Of a DNA stretch of 6,086 nucleotides, positions 1-4,717 are shown in pieces. The first letter of the stretch is position 1. Each line of letters starts with the position of its first letter. Below the pieces are notes generated by a model. The model did no database searches and was not told the origin of the DNA. It was given only the letters and a program-made list of their open reading frames with translations. This DNA comes from UBA2272 sp034368805. GTDB taxonomy: Bacteria > Actinomycetota > Coriobacteriia > Anaerosomatales > Anaerosomataceae. The position numbers and the translations under genes are program-made. The stretch spans positions 1 to 6,086 of the forward strand of contig JAXMLJ010000124.1 of the NCBI GenBank assembly GCA_034368805.1, given 5' to 3'.

Positions 1-37
1 ATCCTGATCCCCCGATCACCACGAACCCTGCACGCAT
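1..37 (-). CDS. 5' end of an unidentified gene with a glycine-rich nucleotide-binding-like N-terminus (partial)
   Basis: Only the first 12 codons are in the window; they read MRAGFVVIGGSG. The ATG is preceded by AGGA five bases upstream, and the gene follows the zinc-finger gene on the same strand after a 35-nt gap, so co-transcription is likely. A short beta strand (FVVIGGSG) running into a glycine-rich turn at the very N-terminus is typical of Rossmann-fold oxidoreductases and epimerases. It is also seen in methylthioadenosine/purine nucleoside phosphorylases, which begin with a similar IGGSG stretch. Twelve residues cannot decide between these, so no function is assigned. That this is a real gene start rests on the ribosome-binding site, the strand and the motif. 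Confidence 0.5.
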   Translation of the reverse strand, partial: MRAGFVVIGGSG

Positions 38-72
38 CCTGGTCCTAGCGGCGGCCTTGACGCGCTAAGGGA

Positions 73-279
73 CTACTTCACGAACTTGATCATCGAGAAG
101 CTCGACTGGTCGGCGTCGCGCAGGCAGCTGTCGTGCATGACTTTGCGCTCGGAGAGCGTGATCTGCGTGTTGCCACACTTCTCGCATACCGGCGTGTCGC
201 ACACGCTGCAGTAGCCGATGCGCCCGGCTCCGATCGACCCGCAGTGGGTGCAGATACTATGGAGTGACGACTTCTGCAC
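73..279 (-). CDS. Small cysteine-rich protein with a predicted two-zinc, cross-brace-like finger
   Basis: This is a 68-residue protein if read from the GTG at 279. That GTG has GGAAGG eight bases upstream, the best ribosome-binding site available. The frame stays open to a TTG at 330, which would give 85 residues and has a weaker GGGG only three bases upstream; I prefer 279 but am not certain. The protein has seven cysteines and one well-placed histidine: C10-x2-C13, C24-x2-C27, C32-x2-C35 and H49-x2-C52. These four CxxC/HxxC knuckles could hold two zinc ions. The spacing (x10, x4, x13) resembles FYVE/RING-type cross-brace fingers more than a simple one-zinc ribbon. There is no signal peptide or membrane segment, so it is probably cytoplasmic. 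The C-terminal tail (about residues 53-68) has no cysteine and ends in a basic, hydrophobic stretch. I do not recognise a named family. A role in protein or nucleic-acid binding is possible but unproven. It probably shares a transcript with the partial gene downstream. Confidence 0.72.
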   Translation of the reverse strand: MQKSSLHSICTHCGSIGAGRIGYCSVCDTPVCEKCGNTQITLSERKVMHDSCLRDADQSSFSMIKFVK

Positions 280-341
280 GTCTACGCCCTTCCGCGACCT
301 CGGGATCCCGACCGCCCGCACTACCAGCAAACACCCCGCCG

Positions 342-363
342 AATCGTGAAGTCAATCACGATT
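342..363. repeat. Perfect 22-bp palindrome, candidate operator
   Basis: The arms AATCGTGA (342-349) and TCACGATT (356-363) are perfect reverse complements around a 6-base centre (AGTCAA). The right arm shares three bases with the predicted -10 on the minus strand, and the centre covers the expected transcription start. That is the classic place for a repressor operator. No T-run follows on either strand, so an intrinsic terminator is unlikely. The regulator is not identifiable from this window. Confidence 0.5.
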
Positions 364-389
364 ATCTCAGGCGAGCACGGCCACAACAA
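361..389 (-). promoter_or_regulatory. Predicted sigma-70-type promoter for the zinc-finger gene
   Basis: On the minus strand, TTGTTG (384-389) is separated by exactly 17 bases from GATAAT (361-366). The -10 matches the consensus at five of six positions, while the -35 matches only at TTG. Transcription would start near 354, about 24 bases before the TTG at 330 and about 75 bases before the preferred GTG at 279. The AT-rich -10 stands out in very GC-rich surroundings. The promoter would separate this gene from the upstream aromatic-pathway genes. Confidence 0.45.
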
Positions 390-442
390 GGTTCCGTAAG
401 CTCCATTCCCGTTCACGGATGCGTGGCGCCGGTCCCCGCCGG

Positions 443-1264
443 CTATCCGAGGGTCCTGCCGACGGCGGACGCGATCGGCGCGAGTTCGGCAACGAGCGCG
501 CGTAGCCCCGGAAGATCGAGCGACTGCGGACCGTCGCAGAGCGCGGAGCGCGGATCCGGGTGCGCCTCTACCATGAGCCCGTCGGCGCCGACCGCCACCG
601 CAGCACGGGAGACCGCCGGGACGAGGTCCGCCTGGCCGGTCGGGTGCGAGACATCGACGATGATCGGCAGGAGCGAGAGCTTCTTGACCACCGGGACGGC
701 GCTGATGTCGAGTGTGAAACGCGTCGCGGTCTCGAAGGTGCGTATCCCGCGCTCGCACAAGATCACGTTCTCGTTGCCCAGCATCGTCAGGTACTCGCTT
801 GCCTGCAGCCACTCCTGGATCGTCGCAGCCATGCCGCGCTTGAAGACGACGGGCTTGTGGCTCTCGGCCGTCGCCTGTCCGATCCTCTTCAGCAGACTGA
901 AGTTGGCCATATTGCGCGTCCCTATCTGCAGGATGTCAGCGTACGCGTCCACGACCTCGACGTGCGCCGAGTCCGTCACTTCGGTGACGAAGACGAGACC
1001 GTACTTGTCGGCGGTCTCACGCAGGATCTTCAGCCCCTCTTCCTCAAGTCCCTGGAACGAGTGCGGGCTCGTGCGCGGCTTGTATGCGCCGCCGCGCATG
1101 ACGCGTATGCCGAGCTCAGCCAGCGTCGCACCGACTTCGTCCATCTGGTCGCGCGTCTCCACCGAGCACGGCCCCGCGATGATCGTGACCGCGCCGTCCC
1201 GCACGACCGCCGGCCGCGCCGCGCCGCCGGAACCGGCGCCGCCCCCCCGCTCGAGCGCTGCCAT
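443..1264 (-). CDS. aroF: 3-deoxy-7-phosphoheptulonate (DAHP) synthase, class I-beta
   Basis: This 273-residue cytoplasmic enzyme joins phosphoenolpyruvate and erythrose 4-phosphate to make DAHP, the first step of the shikimate pathway. Diagnostic motifs run in order: AGPCSVE with the metal-ligand Cys at 33, GGAYKPRTSP (60-67), LQIGTRNM (112-119), FKRGMAATI (141-149), CERGIRTFE (170-178), DVSH with metal-ligand His 207, VEAH with Glu 233, and CDGPQSL with Asp 244. All four expected metal ligands are present. Residues 1-24 are glycine/alanine-rich and look like a linker; neither the ferredoxin-like nor the mutase regulatory domain seen in some relatives is attached. The ATG overlaps the stop of the upstream chorismate mutase (TGATG), with AAGGAG 11 bases and GAGGG four bases before it. 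The frame is open further upstream, to 1348, but that stretch lies inside the mutase gene. One oddity is Gln 211 in HPTGQA, where relatives usually have Arg or Lys. Confidence 0.95.
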   Translation of the reverse strand: MAALERGGGAGSGGAARPAVVRDGAVTIIAGPCSVETRDQMDEVGATLAELGIRVMRGGAYKPRTSPHSFQGLEEEGLKILRETADKYGLVFVTEVTDSAHVEVVDAYADILQIGTRNMANFSLLKRIGQATAESHKPVVFKRGMAATIQEWLQASEYLTMLGNENVILCERGIRTFETATRFTLDISAVPVVKKLSLLPIIVDVSHPTGQADLVPAVSRAAVAVGADGLMVEAHPDPRSALCDGPQSLDLPGLRALVAELAPIASAVGRTLG

Positions 1265-1542
1265 CAGTCCCTCAACTCCTTCATCACGTGCAGGATCGCC
1301 TCGTAGATCTCGCGCAGATTCTCGGCGTACAGCGGTCCCTCGTTGCACGATGCGAGGTGCCCGAAGATCTCCTCTTCACGCTTCGGGTCGTACAGGCCCA
1401 TGTGCACCTGCGGCTTGAGCTCGCGGATCGCAAGCGCGAGAGAAGCGCGCTCGTTCAGAAGCGCCACGATGCGACAGTCGATCTCATCGATACGCGTGCG
1501 GTACTCGGCGATCCTCGCCTGGGCATCCGGTGTCTCGTTCAT
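1264..1542 (-). CDS. aroQ: Chorismate mutase, AroQ type, free-standing
   Basis: This 92-residue all-helical enzyme rearranges chorismate to prephenate, the branch towards phenylalanine and tyrosine. Against the E. coli P-protein mutase domain the active-site residues fall in register with a constant offset of four: Arg15 (R11), Arg32 (R28), Lys43 (K39), Asp52 (D48), Arg55 (R51) and Glu56 (E52). The last helix does not show a clear equivalent of Gln88. The sequence is closest in pattern to the N-terminal mutase domain of the Bacillus AroA(G) fusion: the LYDPKREEEIF and NEGP stretches match RFDPVRERTML and NDGP there, and the protein ends where the fusion linker would begin. The ATG has AGGAG seven bases upstream. 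The TGA overlaps the DAHP synthase start by one base, so translation is probably coupled. It follows guaA by 71 nt. In fused relatives this domain also acts as the sensor for chorismate/prephenate feedback, and that may apply here through a non-covalent complex. Confidence 0.93.
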   Translation of the reverse strand: MNETPDAQARIAEYRTRIDEIDCRIVALLNERASLALAIRELKPQVHMGLYDPKREEEIFGHLASCNEGPLYAENLREIYEAILHVMKELRD

Positions 1543-1613
1543 GATCGGCTCCTCGCACTGCTCGGTCTACGCGCGTCGCCGGTCGCCCGGCACCGCTTAC
1601 GTCCGTATGCGTA

Positions 1614-3161
1614 CTATTCCCACTCGATGGTTCCGGGCGGCTTGCTCGTGATGTCGTACGCGACGCGGTTGATACCCTCTACCTCGTTGATGATCCGGTT
1701 GCTCATCTTCGCGAGCAGATCGTGCGGCAACCGCGCCCAGTCGGCAGTCATGGCATCTGCCGAGGCCACCGCCCGGATGATGATCGGGCGCCCGTAGGTA
1801 CGCTCGTCGCCCATGACGCCGACGCTTCTGATGTCCGGGAGCACGCCGAAGTACTGCCACACGCTGCGCTCGGTGTCCCAGGCGCCGATCTCCTCACGGA
1901 TGATCGCATCGGCACGGCGTAGCGTCTCGAGCTTCTCGTGCGTGATCTCGCCGATGATGCGGACGGCGAGTCCCGGCCCCGGGAACGGCTGCCGGTGCAC
2001 GATCTCGTCGGGCAGACCGAGTTCTGAGCCCACGGCACGTACCTCGTCTTTGAAGAGAGCCTTCAGAGGCTCGATAAGGTCGAAGTGAACGCCTGCGGGG
2101 AAGGGGATCAGGTTGTGGTGGCTCTTGATCTTGGCGGCGGTCTTGTTGCCGCTCTCGATGACGTCCGGGTACAGCGTTCCCTGGGCGAGCCACTTGACCC
2201 CCTCGAGCCTGGTGGCCTCGTCGAAGAAGACCTTCCAGAACTCCTCGCCGATGATGCGGCGCTTGAGCTCGGGATCGCTCACACCGGCCAGGAGCGAGAG
2301 GTAGCGCTCCTCGGCCTCCACGTGCACGAGGTCGATGTGGAACTGGTCGCGGAACGTACGGACGACCTGCTCGGCCTCGTCGAGGCGAAGCATCCCATGG
2401 TCGACGAACACGCAGGTGAGCTGGTCGCCGATGGCTCGGTGGAGAAGCGCGGCCACGACGCTCGAGTCCACGCCGCCTGACAGACCGCAGATCACGCGGT
2501 CGCCGCCGACCTGCTCGCGCACGCGCTCGACCGTCTCGTCGATGATGTTCACCATCGTCCACACGGGTGGGATACCCGCGACGTCGTGGAGGAACGTGCG
2601 GATGATCTGCTGACCGTGCTCGGTGTGCGCTACCTCGGGGTGGAACTGCGTCGCGTAGAGCTTCCTGGCCGGGTCTTCCATAGCCGCGATGCCGGTCGTG
2701 GGCGTGCACGCGGTGACCGTGAAGCCCTCCGGCGGCGTACCCACACTGTCGCGGTGGCTCATCCAGCACTGAGAGGTCTCGGGCAGACCGACCAGAAGCT
2801 GCCCGCCGTCACCGACCACCGTGAGCTCGGCAAACCCGTACTCACCGATGTCGGTGTGCGGGATGTCGCCACCAAGATGCAGCGCCATCTCCTGGATGCC
2901 GTAGCAGAAGCCGAGCACCGGGATCCCGAGTTCGAGCACGCCCGGATCGAGGTGCGGCGCGCCCTCGGCATAGACGCTCGCGGGCCCGCCCGACAAGATG
3001 ATGGCCGCCGGTCTGCGCGCGGCCACCTCCTCGGCACTGATGTCGTACGGGACGATCTCCGAGTAGACGCGCGCCTCTCGCACGCGTCGCGCGATCAGCT
3101 GCGCGTACTGCGCACCGAAGTCGAGGACGAATACCGCAGGCTGCTCGTCGTGGTAGGTCAC
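1614..3161 (-). CDS. guaA: GMP synthase (glutamine-hydrolysing)
   Basis: This 515-residue cytoplasmic enzyme aminates XMP to GMP using glutamine and ATP, the last step of GMP synthesis. The class I glutamine amidotransferase domain (about 8-195) has the nucleophile Cys86 in GFCYGIQ and the triad partners His174 and Glu176 in QFHPEV. The ATP-pyrophosphatase domain (about 205-395) has the P-loop SGGVDSS at 228-234. Further family signatures are TLYPDVIES, IKSHHN and QPFPGPGLAVRI. The C-terminal dimerisation domain ends in the expected KPPGTIEWE, so the protein is complete and of normal length. The start is GTG, with AGGGAG five bases upstream; that site overlaps the guaB3 stop. The gap to guaB3 is 9 nt, which indicates one operon and coupled translation. 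The segment after IKSHHN (LIPFPAGVHFD) departs from the more common VGGLPEDM-type sequence, but no key residue is lost. Confidence 0.98.
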   Translation of the reverse strand: MTYHDEQPAVFVLDFGAQYAQLIARRVREARVYSEIVPYDISAEEVAARRPAAIILSGGPASVYAEGAPHLDPGVLELGIPVLGFCYGIQEMALHLGGDIPHTDIGEYGFAELTVVGDGGQLLVGLPETSQCWMSHRDSVGTPPEGFTVTACTPTTGIAAMEDPARKLYATQFHPEVAHTEHGQQIIRTFLHDVAGIPPVWTMVNIIDETVERVREQVGGDRVICGLSGGVDSSVVAALLHRAIGDQLTCVFVDHGMLRLDEAEQVVRTFRDQFHIDLVHVEAEERYLSLLAGVSDPELKRRIIGEEFWKVFFDEATRLEGVKWLAQGTLYPDVIESGNKTAAKIKSHHNLIPFPAGVHFDLIEPLKALFKDEVRAVGSELGLPDEIVHRQPFPGPGLAVRIIGEITHEKLETLRRADAIIREEIGAWDTERSVWQYFGVLPDIRSVGVMGDERTYGRPIIIRAVASADAMTADWARLPHDLLAKMSNRIINEVEGINRVAYDITSKPPGTIEWE

Positions 3162-3166
3162 CGGGT

Positions 3167-3172
3167 CTCCCT
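3167..3172 (-). promoter_or_regulatory. guaA ribosome-binding site overlapping the guaB3 stop codon
   Basis: AGGGAG lies five bases before the guaA GTG and shares its first two bases with the guaB3 TAG. A ribosome ending guaB3 therefore sits on the guaA initiation site, which favours coupled translation of the two enzymes. The site also supports the GTG at 3161 as the guaA start. Confidence 0.75.
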
Positions 3173-4343
3173 ATCGGCCCATGCCGACGCCCTGCGACTG
3201 CTGGAGGACCTTGCCCTCCGTCTGCAGCGCGGGCGCGACCATGACCTCGGCCTTCTGAAACGCCTTCAGGTTCTCGTATCCCGTCGTGGCCATCGACGTG
3301 CGCAGGCCGCCGAGTAGGTTCAACGTACCGTCATTCTCGCGGGCCGGACCGATGAGGATCTCCTCGAGGGTGCCCTTCTGACCGGCCTTGACGCGCGTGC
3401 CGCGCGGCAGGTCGGGATGGAACGTCGCCATACCCCAGTGATAACCACGCCCGGGCGCCTCGCTCGCAGCCGCGAGCGGCGAGCCGATCATCACGCTGTC
3501 GGCTCCGCACGCGACCGCCTTGGCAAGGTCGCCACCGGTCCGCATGCCGCCGTCGGCGATGACGTGACAGTACGACCCGGTCTCGTCCAGGTGACGCATC
3601 CGTGCCGCAGCCGCATCGGCGATCGCGGTGGCCTGCGGCACGCCGATGCCGAGCACGCGCCGCGACGTGCAGGCGTGGCCGGGGCCCACGCCCACGAGCA
3701 CACCGACGGCGCCCGTGCGCATGAGGTGCAGCGCGCCCTGGTAGCTGCAGCAGCCGCCGACGATGACGGGCAGATCGAGGTCGCGGATGAACGCATTGAG
3801 GTCCAGGGGCTTGTCGTAGCTCGAGACATGCTCGGCGGAGACGACGGTGCCCTGGATGACCAGGATGTCCAGACCGCCGGCCATCGCCGCGTCGATGTAC
3901 CGCTCGACATTCTGGGGAGTGAGCGAGGCGGCAGCCAGCACGCCACCATCCTTCACTTCCTTGACCCGACGCGTGATGAGCTCTGCCTTGACGTCCTCGC
4001 GGTAGATCTCCTGCATCTTGCGTGTCGCCTCTTCGTGCGAGAACGACGCGATAGCGTCGAGATGGGGCGTGGGATCCTCGTACCTGGTCTGGATGCCCTC
4101 GAGGTTGAGCACCGCCAGCCCGCCGAGTTTGCCCATGGCGACGGCGAACGCGGGATCCACCACGCCGTCCATCGCCGAGGCGAGGACTGGTAGCGCGAAC
4201 TCGTAGTCACGTCCCCGGAACGAGAACTCCCAGCCGATGTTCACGTCCCGAGGGTCGCGTGTGCGACGGCTCGGAACGATCGCGATATCGTCGAAACCGA
4301 ATGCCTGACGTGCCGTCTTGCCGCGTCCGATCTCCATCTCCAT
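3171..4343 (-). CDS. guaB3: IMP dehydrogenase of the GuaB3 family (no CBS domains)
   Basis: The product is a 390-residue TIM-barrel protein of the IMPDH/GMP reductase superfamily. The sequence follows the actinobacterial and cyanobacterial GuaB3 pattern along its whole length: MEIGRGKTARQAFGFDDI at the start, PSRRTRDP (24-31), ASAMDGVVDP (55-64), VIQGTVVSAEHVS (162-174) and EVMVAPALQTEGK near the end. The IMP-binding loop GVGPGHACTSR carries the catalytic Cys225, and ADGGMRTGGD (263-272) supplies the phosphate-binding Asp/Gly residues. The tandem CBS regulatory domain of classical GuaB is absent, as is normal for this family. The likely reaction is IMP to XMP with NAD+, supported by the guaA gene 9 nt downstream; a GMP reductase role cannot be formally excluded from sequence alone. 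The chosen ATG (4343) has GAGGAGG 11 bases upstream; a second ATG is at 4337. The frame is open to a TTG at 4499, but the extra 52 residues are not part of the family and include the ribosome-binding site. Confidence 0.93.
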   Translation of the reverse strand: MEMEIGRGKTARQAFGFDDIAIVPSRRTRDPRDVNIGWEFSFRGRDYEFALPVLASAMDGVVDPAFAVAMGKLGGLAVLNLEGIQTRYEDPTPHLDAIASFSHEEATRKMQEIYREDVKAELITRRVKEVKDGGVLAAASLTPQNVERYIDAAMAGGLDILVIQGTVVSAEHVSSYDKPLDLNAFIRDLDLPVIVGGCCSYQGALHLMRTGAVGVLVGVGPGHACTSRRVLGIGVPQATAIADAAAARMRHLDETGSYCHVIADGGMRTGGDLAKAVACGADSVMIGSPLAAASEAPGRGYHWGMATFHPDLPRGTRVKAGQKGTLEEILIGPARENDGTLNLLGGLRTSMATTGYENLKAFQKAEVMVAPALQTEGKVLQQSQGVGMGR

Positions 4344-4444
4344 ACTGCGCGCCGCCTCCTCGACTAGAGCCGCCCGTTCCAAGAAGGACCGTGCCGGCCT
4401 TACATACCTGCTGTACCGCGTGAGCCCGATCCCGGATACGACAC

Positions 4445-4484
4445 GACCAGGCTCCGCCGAGTGCCGCAACGGGCGAGCCTGGTC
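4445..4484. repeat. Inverted repeat with 10-bp perfect arms upstream of guaB3
   Basis: GACCAGGCTC (4445-4454) and GAGCCTGGTC (4475-4484) are perfect reverse complements with a 20-nt spacer. Inside, GCC and GGC (4456-4458 and 4472-4474) can extend the stem past a bulged C. It lies about 100 bases before the guaB3 start. If transcription begins near 4550 it would form a stable hairpin in the mRNA leader. No T-run follows on either strand, so it is not a typical terminator. It could be an RNA regulatory stem or a bipartite protein-binding site. Confidence 0.5.
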
Positions 4485-4556
4485 CGATGAGAGCTGCAAT
4501 GGCTGCGCCGTCGACAGGGTGTGCGAACACTCCGACGATGGCGCCCCGGTGCCGAC

Positions 4557-4585
4557 ATTCTAGATGAGTGTACGCCGTTGGGGAA
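4557..4585 (-). promoter_or_regulatory. Weak candidate promoter for the guaB3-guaA-aroQ-aroF unit
   Basis: On the minus strand, TTCCCC (4580-4585) and TAGAAT (4557-4562) are 17 bases apart. The -10 matches five of six consensus bases and the -35 only three. It would give a leader of about 200 nt containing the inverted repeat at 4445-4484. In a GC-rich genome such a match is weak evidence, and an initiation site nearer guaB3 is equally possible. Confidence 0.25.
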
Positions 4586-4610
4586 CCGCCGTACGCGGAT
4601 TGACCGTAAC
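4581..4610 (+). promoter_or_regulatory. Candidate ECF-sigma-type promoter for the amidase gene
   Basis: GGGAAC (4581-4586) is followed after 18 bases by CGTAAC (4605-4610). ECF sigma factors, many of which answer envelope stress, use GGAAC/TGAAAC-like -35 and CGT-containing -10 elements, usually 16-17 bases apart by this count, so the spacing here is slightly long. The downstream gene encodes a cell-wall enzyme, which suits such control. The leader would be about 100 nt and include the inverted repeat at 4643-4678. Confidence 0.25.
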
Positions 4611-4642
4611 ATCGTCGTCCGGTCGGTCGACACGACCTCCTC

Positions 4643-4678
4643 CACATCGGATCGCCTGCACGACGCCGCACCGATGTG
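4643..4678. repeat. Inverted repeat with 8-bp perfect arms upstream of the amidase
   Basis: CACATCGG (4643-4650) and CCGATGTG (4671-4678) are perfect reverse complements with a 20-nt spacer. The repeat ends 39 bases before the preferred ATG. Its spacer has the same length as that of the repeat at 4445-4484, but the arm sequences are unrelated. It could be a leader hairpin or a bipartite operator. Confidence 0.4.
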
Positions 4679-4717
4679 CTTTACTGGAGCCTGATGGACC
4701 CCGACAGGGAGCCACCG

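Larger units (their letters stand above)
4344..4717. other. Divergent intergenic region between guaB3 and the amidase gene
   Basis: These 374 bp separate two genes read away from each other, so the region should hold both promoters. It contains two perfect inverted repeats (4445-4484 and 4643-4678), a weak sigma-70-like candidate facing guaB3, and an ECF-like candidate facing the amidase. I see no tRNA, SRP RNA or known purine riboswitch signature (the region lacks the AU-rich purine aptamer core). Reading frames that cross it are not supported by ribosome-binding sites or protein motifs. Confidence 0.7.

Noticed and set aside
428..443. GCCGG/CCGGC hairpin directly after the DAHP synthase stop, as a terminator
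   Set aside because: The stem is only 5 bp, it overlaps the stop codon, and no T-run follows; such stems are common in GC-rich DNA.
1242..1248. Run of seven C (G on the coding strand) near the start of the DAHP synthase gene, as a possible phase-variation or frameshift site joining it to the mutase
   Set aside because: The run lies downstream of the mutase stop, so slippage there cannot fuse the two proteins. Both products are full length as they stand.
264..1418. Long plus-strand reading frame of 384 codons opposite the DAHP synthase and mutase genes
   Set aside because: The minus strand encodes two clearly recognised enzymes with all key motifs. The plus-strand product is Arg/Ser/Pro-rich with no motif, as expected of an antisense frame in GC-rich DNA.
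1570..1590. GCCGG-GCGA-CCGGC hairpin with a GNRA-like loop between guaA and the mutase gene
   Set aside because: It is a 5-bp stem without a T-run, so it is not convincing as a terminator. It could affect RNA processing, but there is no further support.
4344..4499. N-terminal extension of GuaB3 by 52 residues to a TTG start
   Set aside because: GuaB3 proteins start at the MEIGRGKT segment. The extension includes the strong GAGGAGG site and has no family similarity that I recognise.
4600..4605. TTGACC as a housekeeping -35 for the amidase gene
   Set aside because: No A/T-containing -10 exists 16-19 bases downstream; the sequence there is GTCGGTCGA.
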